Source of the DNA: Sindora glabra
Lineage: Eukaryota > Streptophyta > Magnoliopsida > Fabales > Fabaceae
Direction: 5' to 3'
NCBI GenBank assembly: GCA_020226215.1
Contig: CM035232.1
Span: 18,884,316-18,948,315, forward strand
DNA length: 64,000 bases
In this document: positions 1-13,602 of the stretch, piece by piece
Layout of the letters: each line of letters starts with the position of its first letter
How positions within the stretch are numbered: the stretch's first letter is position 1
Position numbers and translations under genes: made by a program
The notes under the pieces: model-generated
Databases searched by the model: none
Told to the model about the DNA's origin: nothing
What the model saw: only the letters and a program-made list of their open reading frames with translations

Positions 1-3000
1 TCGATAAGGTGTCTACTTTATTGTTCTTTGCCTTTGGTAATTGTTGTATCTCAAAATGGTTAAAATTTGACATTAACTCTTTAACTTTTTCTATGTACTT
101 ATTTAAAGAAAGAACCTTAATGTTATATAAGCTATTAAATTGCCCAACCATCAGTTATGAATTACTTTTTGCCTTTATAGCTTTTGCACTTTTTTTTTAG
201 GCTAACTTTAAACCTACAATCAATGCTTCATATTCAGCTTGATTATTATTGGTCTTGAATTCAAATTTTAAGGTATTCAATTGTCACTTCATCTGGTCCT
301 TCTAGGATTACAATCGCACCATTACCATTCTTGTTAGAAGATTTATTGATATATAATGTCTAATAAAAAGTTACAATAATTGTTATAACTTTTTTCTTTC
401 TTTAAATTGATTTATTTTGGCTATGAAGTTTGCTAATACATGAGCCTTTATTATCCTTCTTGGTTCAAACATTATGCTATATTTTGTAAGCTTCGCTGAT
501 TATATTACCAATCAACTAACTATCTCAAGCTTATGTAAGACCTATTTTAACAATTGATCATTTCTAACTATTATTTGATGAGATTGAAAATAAGGCTTTA
601 GCTCTTTAGAGGCTATTATCAAGGCATATACTAGTTTTGCGATCTTTTGGGTTCAACACTATGTAACACTTTGCTTATAAAGTAAATGGTTTTTGCTCAC
701 CTTCTACTTCTTTTACTAGTATTGTACTTATGGCTTCTTCAATTATGGCTAAATATAAGAATAATGTTTCTCCTGGATTAGGTTTTGAAGCCTATATAAG
801 ATACAAAAGAATGATAACATTGATAGATTGGCAAGGAAATTTTTAATATTAACAAAGGCATCTTACAAGTATTATCCCATTTCAATTTTTTAGAATTTTT
901 AAAAACTTTGTAAAATACCAGGCATCTATCAATCAACTTAAGTTATGATTTGTTAAGTGCCATATTTTAATGATAAATATATGAAAATTGATAAATTATG
1001 AATGAAATTTGAAAAATTACTTTAACATGAATTTAAAAAGAATGACAATTTGTTTAATTAACCATTAAACTTCTTTTAGAGTGGTAGGGCTCTTTATATC
1101 CATAATGGCTTTGTATTTTGTTGGGTTAACTTCTATGCCTCTTTTAATCAATATAAGATCTAGGGATTCACTAACTATGACCCCAAAAGCATATTTGTTG
1201 AGGTTAATTCTTATGTTTTAATTCTTCATCATACCAAAGATTTCTTTGAGGCCTTCTAGATGCAAGGATTTAGACTTCTAAATTATGACTAACTTATTCT
1301 TTGAAAACTTTATTCATCATTCACTGATAAGTTACTTTGACATTTATTAAGCGAAATAACATGATCTTCTAGCAATAGATTTATTCATTTGTGATAAAAG
1401 CATTTTTATCTTGGTCTTTTAGCCATATTAATATCTAGTTATACCCTTAAAAGGCATCATACAAGCTCAATATCACGAATTTAAAGGACTTATCAATTAA
1501 TTAATCAATGTTAGGTAGATGATAGGTATCTTTAGGGCAAGCTTTATTAAAATTAATGAAATCAATGCACATCCTTCATAACCTATTAGCTTTTTTTACC
1601 TTGACCATATTTGAGAGTTAAGTGGTACAAAGTACCTTTCTTATAAAACTTGCTTATAATAGCTTATTTACTTCAATTTTAATTACTTTTGACTGTCTTA
1701 ACCCATGCTTTCATTTCTTTCATTGCATCGGTTTAATAGTGAGGTCAATGACTAATTTATGGCATGCAACCTTAAGGTTTGCTCCCAACATATTAGCAGT
1801 GGTTTATGCAAACACTTCAATATTTTCTTTTAAAAAATTGACTAATTCTTTTTTGTAATATTTGGGAAGGCTTTTTTCCCACTTTTACTATTCTAGGATC
1901 ATTTAGGTTAAAGATTTTTATTTTCCTTATTTTTTATTTTGGTTAAGGGGTTTTCCTTTTTTTACTTCCTTGAGGATCTAATGAATTAGTTGCTATCATT
2001 TTACATTTCATACTTTTTTTGTATTTGTTCCTTTTGTCTCATTTCATTTTTTGGAACTAGATGTTTCTTCTTTGCTTATACTAATCATGTAACACTTTTG
2101 AGCAATTTCTTAATTAGCTCTAACTTCTTCCACACACTTCAAAGTTAGGGACTTCATCAATAAATGTGATATTGGCACAATTGCTATCAATTAGTTCAAA
2201 AGGCTTCTTGCAAGTATTGCATTATAAAAGGTCGTTATTGTATCAACAACTAAAAAGTTCACTATTATGATAGTTGTCCATTTTTTGAAAGTAACCTTTA
2301 ACATTATCGATCCTTGTACATGCACCTATTTTTGAAAAAAGTCGATAAAATTCCCATGATAGAGGGTCATTTCGCTTAGGAAAAGATAAAGAGATTTAAA
2401 AATGACTAGATATAGGATGTTAACTAAGTTGGCTTAGTCCATTAGTATTTTTTTATTGCATAATTATGAATTATGGCCAAAATGACCATCAAATCATCAT
2501 AATTTCTATTGGAATTAGGTAGGTAATTTCCATAAGAGAAAATGATTAGTGTAAAGTTGAAGAATTTTTATTTTTTAACCTTTACATTTATAATTGTCCT
2601 CATATGGCATTTTTAAACATTTTTTTGAGAATCCTCTTCCAACAAATCCCTCTATTGCAATGATGTCAACAACACGATGGACTTTAGTGGTTTTTAATCT
2701 CTTTACCCTTATTTTTTTTTAGAAATAGAATTTATTGGCAAGGGTGAGCAATCACATTTCATATCGTTCCAATTATTTTGCCTATTGATTTATCTATTTT
2801 GGTTGTCTTTGAAATTGTCATTTTTGACATATTACATCAATTGTCCTCTTTGGATTAACATCTTTATTTCATTTTTCAAAGTAATATAATCTTTAGTATT
2901 GTGGGACCAATGTTTATAGTATTTGCAATAACTCTTAAGGGGAGGAGACCACCCAGTGCGTTGTTTCTTAATTAGCTTATTTTTAATTATCTCGACTTTT

Positions 3001-4100
3001 CTTACATTATATATTATTCTTTTCAAAGTGGTATTTAAGGATGAATTGATTAAATTGTAGCTTTGGTATTCTACTATCTTTTTTCTTTATTGTTTCTTTG
3101 AAATGGCCTTTACTCTATTTCTTGTTTGCCTCTAGTTTCTCTACGATGATAAATTTTGTTGCTCTTTTTAGCAAATCAATTAAATTTTTTATTGGTTTCT
3201 TTGCTAATGATTTAAAGAAATCATTACTCTAAAGGTCAACCATTAGGGCATGTATAGCTACTTCTTCTTTCAATTTTTTATTTCCAAATAGGTCTATTAA
3301 AGCATTTAAAAAAAATCTTTTAAAGGTTCATTTTTTCCTTAGCGTAGATTCATAAGGTACACTATGGTCTTTTTTAATGTTTGAGATGTAGCAAAATAAG
3401 TTAGGAACTAATCAATTAGGTCTCTAAAAATGGTAAATGTATTTGATTTTAAGCTCATGAACCATTGGAGACCTTCTTTCTTTAGTATGGTGGAAAAAGC
3501 ACAACACATAATTACATCAAGAACACTTGAAAGTAACATGGTTGCTCTAATGGCTTCAATGTGTTCTTATAGGTTAGTTATTCCATCGTAAGATTCCAAA
3601 TTAAATGGTATTTTTAAGTTATATGGTATTGGAACTTGCATTATCATAAGGACAAATGGGTGGCATTCATTGTTAGGATTTTCATTCTCTTAGTTTTGAT
3701 TCGTGTAATAATAACCTAGGTCATCTTGTCATAACTATTGGATCTATTAACTTATCAATTAATTGTTTGCTCATAGCAATTTTCCCTAGAACAATTAATG
3801 TGATCTTCCCATGAATGATCATGTTACTCAACTTGGGATTAATCACGATAGTCATTTCTAGAAGGGTGACAACGTTCATGTATGTATCAATCAAAGTGAT
3901 CATAACAGTTGAAATGATCACTTTTAGAATGATTATAATGGTCATATCTATATCTAGATTCATTGTAATTATACCAAGGATCCTCAACTCTTTCTTTATT
4001 GTTGTACTATGGTCTTTCATTGTTTTGTCTATTCTCAGAATAAGGGATATGATGGTTGTGTTGTCCTTGATATTTAAAGTGATTTAGCCTTTAATTTAGT
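1..4100 (-). mobile_element. Decayed Ty3/gypsy retrotransposon, internal region, cut by left window edge
   Basis: Read on the minus strand, pieces of a gypsy polyprotein appear in the expected order, broken by many stops and frameshifts. Gag core remnants lie at about 3.7-3.1 kb. A gag CX2C-like knuckle region lies at 3026-2830, with YCKYYKHWSHNTKDY followed by IKMLIQRGQL. A protease-linker remnant (FYNAIL...) is at about 2260-2120. Reverse transcriptase follows: an INFNKACPKD-like block near 1590-1500 and a GIEVNPTKYKAIMDIKSP block near 1150-1060. RNase H (NNNQAEYEALIVGLKLA) is at about 330-199. The integrase would lie beyond the left edge. No long open frame survives, so this is a relic with no expected product. 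The upstream limit is uncertain; gag similarity fades around 3.7-4.1 kb. Confidence 0.85.
2832..3026 (-). pseudogene. Gypsy gag zinc-knuckle fragment
   Basis: This is a 64-codon open stretch within the gypsy relic. It carries the gag C-terminal signature of plant Ty3/gypsy elements: an aromatic-rich YCKYYKHWSHNTKDY knuckle, in which H replaces or shifts the usual C/H ligands, followed by LKNEIKMLIQRGQL. In intact family members this segment packages RNA. Here it is isolated between stops and is not a gene in its own right. Confidence 0.75.
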
Positions 4101-4893
4101 AACTTTTGTTGTTGCATGTTTTTTTTTTTTTTTGCAATCTTGCTCTCATGACCTCTAACTATTCTTTGAGATGCTAGTTTTCATCCTTCAGAATTTCTCT
4201 TTCAATATTCCAATTTAACCTTTTAGGATATTGATTATGAAAAGGGCTTAAAGGAATTCTTTCATTGTTCATTGTTGGGTTACTGAACAAATGGCATGTG
4301 GTCATTTTCAAAGTGAATGCCAAGAATGTGACTCATTTTTGTATGATATTAATCAATTTATTGAAAAAGTAAACAATATTAGAATAACATGCATGTTAAT
4401 CGTATATTCTTGAAAACTTTTCCTAAGAAAAAATAATGGTCTTGATTTTCATAAGAATTAGTCAGAATAAAAATATGATCATTCTTAACCATAAAGAACT
4501 TGTAAACACATTCACAATGAAATCAATCAAATTCATATTAAAACAACAAATTAATTCACATTTCATAAGTAATAAAGATCACTTTTTTTCCAAAAAATGA
4601 TGGAAATTATGAAAGGAGAAAGCCTTTGCAAACAAATATAAGTGTGAAAATCAATATATTTTCTTGAAAAATGATGATTTTCTTAAGAAATTGATTAAGA
4701 TCTTTTGAAACAAAATAAAGAATTAGAGTAACCTCATCAATTGTTTTTGAGATTTGGAAAAGAAAAAGAGTTAAAGTGATGGATAAAAACCATAGATGAC
4801 GCCAGTGATATTTTAGAGTTTCCCAAAAACAAGTAATGGACATTGGAGCAGTGTTCAACTTTTCAAGCAGCGATGGACTTGCAAGAAGCTCAC

Positions 4894-5181
4894 AGTGGTA
4901 TATACCATATAGATCCTCTAATACTCAACATCAGATAGAGAAAGAGATAGAGAAAGTAAGTAAAGTAAAATGAGAGTAAATAGAGTTTAAAAAGCATAAA
5001 TGAAGTCTTATATAATGCTTAAAATGAGGGTAAATTAATCACTATATAAAAGGACAAAGTAGTCATTGTATAGCAAAATATCATTTTGAAATTTATTAGA
5101 CGTCAGCTTATGCAAATTAGTTATAACCATTTTGGTTACAAGTAGCTAATAGATACTTTGACCAATCATGCATTCAACAAT
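4894..5181 (-). repeat. Possible 5' LTR of the minus-strand gypsy relic
   Basis: On the minus strand this block starts with TGTTGAATGCATG, a common LTR start. It contains a TATATAAG-type promoter box near 4998-5012 and a T/C-rich stretch after it, and it ends in CCA at about 4894. It sits upstream of the gag remnants, where a 5' LTR should be. No second LTR is available within the window, and no clear primer-binding site was recognised, so the call rests on position and end bases only. Confidence 0.3.
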
Positions 5182-7833
5182 TATCTAGGTTAAACACTTT
5201 TTATTATGGGTTGAACCAATCGACCAGTTATGGATCAATTAGTCAGTTAATTTAATTGTTACAAAATTAGTATTCTTTCTATTTAGATCCATTTGATTCA
5301 AAGTGACACATGTATACACATTTTTTTTTTTAATCTGGGGATGGGGGGAGGGGTTGGGCAGCAGTTGACAAAAATCTAGTCAGCTGAGCTGGGCATCGCA
5401 TGGAATATACATTTTTTTTTTTCAAGTATGCATGAAACGAATTCGAATCGTCTAATTGGTAAGTGGCACTTTATTTTATTTTTTTCGTTGGGCCCTATAT
5501 TCGTTTATTAACAAAAAACAAGGATGAAGACGGGTTACGTTGTTGGGATCCCAAATTTCCAATTGACTTGGATTACAACATTAAATTGTGGTCCAACATC
5601 GATTGGATCAAATTGTCTTTTTGTTTTTTCTTAGTCACTTGAGGGGCCAAGTTTGGTTCATTCATGTATAGTTTTGTCTGCGATGGGAATGGAAATAATT
5701 TGAAGGGAGTAATCACAATAAGAGGATTCTTACTGCACGCGTCTTTCAAGCACGAGAATGGGGGTAATCCTCGAGTCAAGTTGTTTAAATTTTTGCCTAG
5801 TTGGAGTTAAGAATAGTTTGATTCAGTTGGACTCGCAACTCTTTATTAAATTTGAGTAAAATTTTTTAATTATTTAATAATTTGAGCCCACCATAATTTA
5901 TTGAATTTTAAATTTAATTTATTATTAATATAGATTATAATATTATATATACAAAAATAAAATTTAAAATTAAATTTTTAAATATAAATGAAGAATGTCA
6001 ATCAATAAAAGATGGTGAGATATATTTATAAAGTTTATTTTAATAAATATAAAAAATATAAAATTTAATTTTGAATTTCATTTTTAATGCATATAATATT
6101 TTTATAATATAAATTAATTTTATACTATCGTCCAATCATATATTGTTATGTTAATAAAAAATCATTACAACTACTTTACTAATATTAAAATTTTTTAATT
6201 ACTATTAATTTCTTAATGATGTATTCCCTCCTCATTAATAATAGAGTAAAATATTTTATATTGATAGTGAATTAAATTAAAATCAATTTATTTTTATTTG
6301 GCTCATTTAATTTGCAAGCATAACCTATATATGAGATTAATAATCTTTGCATTTATATGTTAAAATTTGCAACCAATGCTTTTTTAGTTAAATGAAAAAA
6401 ATCATTCTTAATTTAAAAAATTTATACAATAATTATTTAATTAATTTTAATAAAAAATAAATTTAAAATATTTTCATAATAAATATACTCATTAATGTTC
6501 ATGATATCAAATTGACATTAACGCTATTTATTATCATGTCAATAAAAAATTGTTACAACTACTTTACTATTATTAAAAATTTTCAATTACTATTAATTTT
6601 TAATGATGCATTCTCTTCTCATTCATTAATAATATAAAATATTTTATACTAATGGTAAATTAAATTTAAACTCAATTTATTTTTATTTGGCTCATTTAAC
6701 TTGTAAGTATAATTTATATATGAGATTCCTAACTTCCGCATTTGTATATTAAGATTAATAACTTGCGCTTCTTCATTTAAATGAAAAAATCATTCTTCAT
6801 TTAAAAAATTTATCAATAATTATTTAATTAATTTTAATAATAAATTTAAATTTAAAATATTTTTCTAATAAATATATTCATTAATATTGGTGATGTCAAA
6901 TTGACATTAATACTATTTATTATTATATTATCATTAAATTAGTAGCATGATTTTTTCATTCAATTGAAAGAGTGGGGGCCGTTAACATTCATATATAAAA
7001 TTAGAAATTCTCATACATATATATAATGAAAGCATTATTTTTATGTGAGTGAAAAGAGTGAATCTTAGTCACTGGATCTAGTATTAAAGGGTTAATATTA
7101 AAACATAAAATTGTATAATTTTTTAAATAATTATATAACTTTTAATTATATTTTAATCTCAATCATTAATGTAAAATTTAACGATTAAAATTTACTTCTC
7201 TTATTTTTTACATAAAAATAATACTCTCACTTGATATATTATATATATTTATATTTATATATGTATGTATATGTGTGTGTTAAGAAAAGTCTTTTAAATA
7301 TTTATTTAAAAAATGCCAGTGATCTTGTTCTCTTTTATATTAAGTATTAGTGTTAACATGATCATAGATTTATTTTTAACTAGTTTGTAAATATTAATAT
7401 GATTTTAATTTAATTTTTAATTAATTTATATTTTAAATTTATTCTTTATTAAAAATTAAATTTTATATTAAAAATAATCATTTTATTGGCATATGGAATT
7501 TAAAGTTCGTTTACAATTTACTAAGATTTATTATTAATATTTTCGAGTGAACCGAGCTCAATATTGTACTTCACTATTTCATGTTAAGTTAAACATGAGT
7601 TAAATTTTTTATTACAATTTGATTTTAAGATAAGATCGAGCTCATATAAATTTTTACCGGATCATCTTTAATTAAGTGGATACCTGACTCGATTTCATCC
7701 TTGTTGAGAAAATATAGAAGTTAAGTTGGATTTTCCTAATAGAGATATATTTTGAATTTTTAACAAGTAAGAGAAATATCTTTTATATTTTAGGAGTCAT
7801 TCAACTATAATATTTAAATAATATATTTATATG
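5182..7833. other. AT-rich intergenic DNA
   Basis: I see no gene here. The stretch holds G-rich runs near 5333-5360, a tandem 388-bp duplication (listed separately) and scattered AT-rich material with TA and TG simple repeats near 7240-7280. Sequence around 5.8-5.95 kb and 7.5-7.66 kb is rich in GAGCTC/GAACCGAGC-like words typical of dispersed plant repeats. Confidence 0.6.
6131..6905. repeat. Tandem duplication, two copies of a unit of about 388 bp
   Basis: The landmark ctactttact recurs at 6171 and 6559, a period of 388. Other shared landmarks in the same order are TTATTTTTATTTGGCTCATTTAA, TATATATGAGATT and CAAATTGACATTAA with CTATTTATTAT. The copies differ by many substitutions and small indels, so the duplication is old. 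There is no coding potential. The outer limits are approximate. Confidence 0.8.
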
Positions 7834-8386
7834 TGTAAGACTTAGGTGGCTCAAGTGATATTGATAAATAGTTATTATGGTTAAATAAATAAATATTAAA
7901 TAGGTTAATTTCTAATTGATAAGTTTGTGATATGTTTTCCTAAAGTAATAAACTAGAGTAGTTAATGAGGAGTTATTAAATAATAAAAAGGTTATTTAAT
8001 AAATAAATAAAAGATTTATCTAAAAGGTTATTTGATAAATAAATAAAAGATTTATCTAAAAAATTAATCCTTATCTCTATTTATAAAAGGTTTTATACTC
8101 TCTCTTTCTCCATCATTGACATAAATGTGAATTAAGAGAGGGCAAAAAATAGAAATACAGTTCTTTCTTTCACACAATTCTCTTCTATTTTTTTTTAGGG
8201 ATCAAAGGCTATATTTAGTATTTAGGCTATCAATTTATGGATCAAGGTATATAGGTTATCCTTAATTTGATAATATGAAATTTATAATGAATTCATGAAA
8301 ACTTTTGAGTTTTCAAGATCCTGTGCATTATAGGTAATTAATGAATTATGTCATCAGGATTAGATAGAAATAAAGGAAAACTTACA
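7834..8386 (+). repeat. 5' LTR of copia element (LTR1)
   Basis: It begins TGTAAGACTTAGG and ends AACTTACA directly before the primer-binding site. A TATAAAAGG promoter box is at 8082-8090, followed by a CT-rich leader. It contains two tandem copies of a motif of about 37 bp (aaaggttatttgataaataaataaaagatttatc-like). LTR2 and LTR3 are clear but diverged homologues. Confidence 0.9.
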
Positions 8387-8400
8387 TGCGGTATCAGAGT
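8387..8400 (+). other. Retrotransposon primer-binding site
   Basis: The sequence tgcggtatcagagt directly follows the CA end of LTR1. It matches the usual copia TGGTATCAGAGC site, which pairs with the 3' end of initiator methionine tRNA, apart from a few changes. It sets the right-hand edge of the 5' LTR. Confidence 0.85.
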
Positions 8401-9499
8401 ACTTGGTTCAAGAACTCATAATTTTTCATTAAGGAACCCTAATTTTGAAAAAATAAATTTTCATAAAATTTATATGATTTAGGAAATAATTACTAGTTTT
8501 CCATATATTTTGTCACTTCGCCACACGATTGCAAATGAATTGCCTCTCATGAATTATTACACAATTGCATTTGCTTGGATATTATGAGAATTGGCTATAT
8601 ACATATGAATATACATTTTATCTCTTATACATAACTCAGTCACACAATTGGATGTAAGGCATAATGAGTCATTTAAGTTTGAATATAAATGTTGATTTCA
8701 TAACTTAGCCACATAATAGGTCATTAATGTTCAACGTATGAATATGAATGGATGTAAGGTATATTGTATTATAATATTAAGTAATGGTAATTAAATTTCA
8801 CATTATCAAATTTTATGATGTTATTATTCATTTATTTATTTTGATATCTATATTATCAATAATTTATTAGTCACCAAAGTGACCAAATTAGAAAGTTATA
8901 ATAGATATCAAATTAAATAAAAAAATTCAATTACCCATGATTATGTGATGTTATAAAAGATGTAATTATTGCTATTTAAGGGTATATTGAAGTTCATTGA
9001 TTATAAAATATGTAAGAATTGCCCACAAATTGATTAATCATTTTATAATTATGAACACAATCGTGGTTAATTAATGTACTCAATTAGATATGTTTAGTAT
9101 ATCCAAAGATAGCAAATATATCTAATAAAAGTAACATAATTGCTAATTATGTGAAATTGAAATTTAGAATCAATTATGTTTTATAGTTTCATATTAGTGT
9201 ATCACCTAAAAGAGAACATTAATATGCATTTAGTTATTTAATAAATCGTTTTGAATTTGTGTATATGTTAATTATGACTTAAAGCATTAATGTTGCACAT
9301 TAATTCTTGAAGTATATATTCCAAATTTACTTCATTCATATGCTTCATTTGTCTTAATCTTTAATGGGTTGAATTGTTTTGATTAGAGCAAACAAATCTA
9401 ATTTCACTTTAGTGTATTCGATCTTGATTTGGCACACTAAGTTGATATACTTACTACTATTACTGATGATAGCAATAATAAATAGAGAACTTGTTATAA

Positions 9500-12400
9500 G
9501 AATTAGGAAAGGTCAAATAAACTAAGCCTAATGCTTATGCAAATGAGCATAGCGAATAATATTAAGTTAACTCTTCCTAAAACTAAAAGTGTTAAGGAAT
9601 TTATGAAATTTATGGAAGAACATTCATGAACTACTGATAAGTCTTTTACTAGGATATTAATAGATACCTTAACCACCATGAAATTTGATGGTTTGCATAC
9701 CATGCATGAACATGTCATTGAGATAATGAATATAACAACAAGACTTAAGTCCTTGGAAATGAATACAAATGAAAATTTTCCTTGTACAATCCATTATTAA
9801 CTTATTATCGTCTGAGTATAGCCCTTTTCAAATGAACTATAACAACATGAAAAATAAAATAGAATGTGCATGAAATGCACAATATGTTAGTTTAAGAGGA
9901 AATGAGGCTTAAAAGTCAAGGAAATCACTCTATCCATTATGTGAACTATTAAGAAGCTAGAAAGAGATCAAGAAAGAAACATGGTAAGAAAAGGAATCAC
10001 TGAAGTTAAATGACTCTTTCTCTCAAATCCATAAGAAAGGATAGAGGAATGATAAATGTCATTTCTGTAAAAAAAATTAGACATCATTTAGATCTATTGG
10101 AAACTTTTTATGGAATTTAATTTTATTGTCTAAACTTGATGTTATTGGATGTCTTATTAATTTTAGTGATGAATGTTTAAGTTTATTTAAGCATAAATAT
10201 CTTATTGGTTTTTAGTATTCTATGTGATGGATTATATAAGTTGAATCTTAATAGTATTTATGTTGAAACACTTTTGACCTTGCATGATAATGTTAGTACT
10301 AAACATAGTCTAGTAAATGAACATTTTGCTAACTTGTGACATAGGTATTTAGGTTATATTTCTAAGGAAAGACTGGAAAGATTAGTAAAAAATGAAATCC
10401 TTCTAGACTTGGATTTTATTGGCCTAAATATTTGTATGAATTGTATAAAGGGAAAACAAACAAAACTCACAAAGAAAGGAGCCACAAGAATCACACAGCT
10501 TCTTAAAATTATACACGCTGACATATGTGGACCTTTTGATATTAATTCTTTCAATAAATAAAAGTACTTCATCACCTTTATTGATAATTATTCACATTAT
10601 GGATATCTCTATCTACTGAATGAGAAATCTTAAGCAGTGAATACTTTAGAAATATTCATGAATAAAGTTGAAAGACAATTGGATAGAAAGGTAAAGTTTG
10701 TCTAATTGGCTAAAAATGTTAAATACTATGGAATATATGATAAAACTAGACAAACACCAAAGTTCGTTTGCTAAATTTCTTGAAAAATGCGGCATATGTG
10801 CACAATATATAATGCTAGGTACACTATAACAAAATGATATGTCAGAAAAACATAATAGAACATTAATGGATATGATTAGGAGCATAATAAGCAACCCATC
10901 TTTACTTACTTCATTGTGGATGTATGCATTGAAAATTACTATATATTTAGTTAAATAGGGTTTCTAGTAAAGTAGTTCCAAAGATACCTTTTAAACTGTG
11001 AATTGGTAATAAGCCCAGTTTAAGGCACTTGCATGTTTGGGGATGCCAAGCAAAAGTACAGGTATATAATCCACAAGAAAAGAAACTAGATGCAAAAATA
11101 ATCAGTGGATATTTCATTAGTTATCTTAAAGAATTTGAAGGATATATATTTTACTATCCTAACTATAACACAAAAATCATTGAAATTGGAAATGCCAGGT
11201 TCATTGAGAATGGTGAAACCAATAGGGGTAAAGTTCCATGAAATGTGGAAATTAAAGAAATAAGAATGCAAGTTTCATTAGCTTACAATTCTTCTAAAAT
11301 AGTTATTCCTCAAATTATTGAACTGTAAAACAATGAAAAAGAATAATAAATTACTAATCCTATAACTCATAATAAACTTATTATAGAAGAACCACAAGAG
11401 ATAGCATTAAGAAAATACCAAAGGGAAAGAAGACCAACTATCTTGAATGATTATATGGTTTATCTACAGGACTCAAAAGTTAACTTAGGATTTAATAATG
11501 ATCCAGTTTTGTTTTCATAGGCTATTAATAGCGATAATGTTGATAAGTGGTCAGATGCCATGAAAGAAAAGTTAAAATCTATAGAACAAAATAAAGTATG
11601 GGACCTTGTAAAATTACCTAAAAGTTGTAAAAGAGTCAGATGTAAATAGGTTTTTAAAACTAAACATAACTCTCATGGCAGCCTTAAGTGTTACAAGGCT
11701 AGAGTCATTACCAAAGGTTTTACTTAAGAGAATGACATTGACTATAATAAGACATTTTCACCAGCCTCTAAAAAAGATTTTTTTAGAATTATCATGGTAC
11801 TGGTAGCTTATTGTGATTTAGAACTATATTAAATAGATGTGAAAGTAGCATTTCTTAATAGTGATTTGGTGGAAGAAGTTTATATAAATCAGCTAATAGG
11901 GTTTTCAACTGAAGGAAAATAACTCATAATGTGTAAATTAAAAAAATCAATATACAAACTTAAACAAACTTCCAACATGTACTAGACTAGACATTAGCTT
12001 TGCAATTAGAATAACAGGCAAGTACTAAAGTAATTCAAGATTGGATCACGTGAAAGCTGCAAAGAAAGTTCTCAGATATTTGCAAGGAACCAAAGATTAT
12101 ATGCTTACTTATAGAAAATTTGATCACCTCGAGGTTATTGGATATTCAAATTTAGACTTTACTGGTTGTGTGGATACAAGAAAGTTTACTTTTGCCTATT
12201 TGTTTCTTTTGGCTGGAGGAGTTATCTTATGGAAAAGTGCAAAGCAATCAATAATTGATGTATCCACCATAGAAGTTGAATTTGTGGCATGCTTTGAAGT
12301 GATGGTTCATGCTAAGTGGTTGTAGAACTTTATTTTAGGACTTAGGGTAGTCGACAGCATTGTCAGGCTGTTGAAAATTCATTATGATAATTCTATCAGT

Positions 12401-12617
12401 GATTTTCTTATCTAAAAATGATAAGTACTTTAAAGGTGCTAAACATATAGAATTGAAATATTTTGACCTCAAAGAAGAAGTTCAAAAATATACAGTGTTA
12501 ATAAAGTATATTAGCACCAATTTTATGATAACTGACCCTTTAACAAAAAGGTTCTCACCTAAAACATTTAATAATTATGTCACAAGTATGGGCATCATTA
12601 CTAATAAGGATTGTTGA
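9500..12617 (+). pseudogene. copia gag-pol remnant (copy A)
   Basis: Translated fragments follow copia order. Gag is at about 9.55-10.08 kb, with KEFMKFMEEHS, TTMKFDGLHTMHEHV, then basic residues and CHFC before a stop. GAG-pre-integrase is at about 10.33-10.5 kb (HRYLGYISKERL). Integrase runs 10.5-11.25 kb (IHADICGPFD; LHVWGCQAKVQVYNPQEKKLDAK). RT is at 11.53-11.96 kb, with EQNKVWDLVKLP and DVKVAFLN. RNase H is at 12.04-12.62 kb, with KKVLRYLQGTKDYMLTY, CVDTRKFTFAYLFLLAGGV and the C-terminal DPLTKRFSPKTFNNYV. Many in-frame stops and frameshifts are present. Sequence jumps from LKQ-like RT straight to CTRLDISFA, so the RT catalytic block is missing. No functional protein is expected. Confidence 0.88.
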
Positions 12618-12991
12618 ATATTATTATTTATTTTATGTTAATTATATTTTGACACTGTGAGCATTCTAATGGATATGTTTCTAATGATCATGTATTATAT
12701 ACATGTTTGAATTATAATAATAGGTTCTATCTTTGCTAAAGACATAATGTTGAACCAATTATAAACTTCTCACTTATAGGCCATAATAAGAGAAAAGGAC
12801 TGGTATAATAGTATATGGAAGGGAATATATCTAATAAATGGTATATAAATGGTATACAACCGTCATGATTCATATTAATTATTACTCTTATATATGATGA
12901 ATGATGTAACCAAGGTATAGAAAATTAGCCTTATCTATGCACATTATGTTGATTTATTTATCTCACCATAAAGTAAGCCAATATCACATGA

Positions 12992-13005
12992 GCCAAATAG
13001 GAGAA
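12992..13005 (+). other. Polypurine tract before LTR2
   Basis: The sequence gccaaataggagaa lies immediately before the TGTAAGAC start of LTR2. Copy B has the better-preserved form gtcaagtgggagaa at 17804-17817. Such purine tracts prime plus-strand synthesis in LTR elements. Confidence 0.75.
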
Positions 13006-13602
13006 TGTAAGACTTAATTGACCCAAGTGATATTAATAAGTGGTTATTATGGTTAAATATATAAATATCAAATGGGTTAATTTTTTATCGGTAAGTTTAA
13101 CATATATTTTCTTAAAGTAACAAACTACTTGATGGGAGTAGTTAATGGAGAGTTATCAAATAATAAAAGATTATCTGATAAATAATATTTATCTATAAGA
13201 TTATTCAATAGATAAATAAAGGATTTGTCTAGAAAGTTATCTAATAGATAAATAAAAGATTTATTTAAAAAATTATTTGATAGATAAATAAAAATTTATC
13301 TAGAAAATTGATCCCTATCTTTGCCTATAAAAAGTTTTAAATTTAGAGAGGTTAAGAGATAGAAACACAGTTCTTTCTCTCATACAATTATCTTCTTTTT
13401 TTTCTTTTTTTTAATATCAAGGGTTATATTTCAATATTTAGGCTATTAAGTTATAGATCAAGGTATATAATCTATTCTTAATTTGATAGTATGAAATTTA
13501 TAATAAGTTCGTGAAAACCTATGAATTTTTAAAATTTTGTATATTATAAATAATTGATGAATTCTGTCATAAGAATTAGATAAAAATAAAGAAAAACTTA
13601 CA
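13006..13602 (+). repeat. 3' LTR of copia element (LTR2)
   Basis: It begins TGTAAGACTTAATTG and ends AAACTTACA. It has a TATAAAAAG box at 13326-13334. It carries about four copies of the gatagataaataaaagatttatct-type minisatellite, against two in LTR1, which explains much of the 44-bp length difference. Like LTR3, it is followed by ATATCAACATGAGTTAG, because element and flank were duplicated together. Confidence 0.9.

Larger units (their letters stand above)
7834..13602 (+). mobile_element. Ty1/copia LTR retrotransposon, decayed, with both LTRs
   Basis: The element is bounded by a 553-bp 5' LTR and a 597-bp 3' LTR, both beginning TGTAAGACTTA and ending ACTTACA. The primer-binding site after the 5' LTR resembles the complement of initiator-Met tRNA, as is typical of copia elements, and a purine tract lies directly before the 3' LTR. 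The internal part has gag, integrase, partial reverse transcriptase and RNase H remnants in copia order (integrase before RT). It is full of stops. The RT segment that should carry the YVDD catalytic box is deleted near 11965, so it cannot move on its own. I could not identify a clean target-site duplication. Confidence 0.9.
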
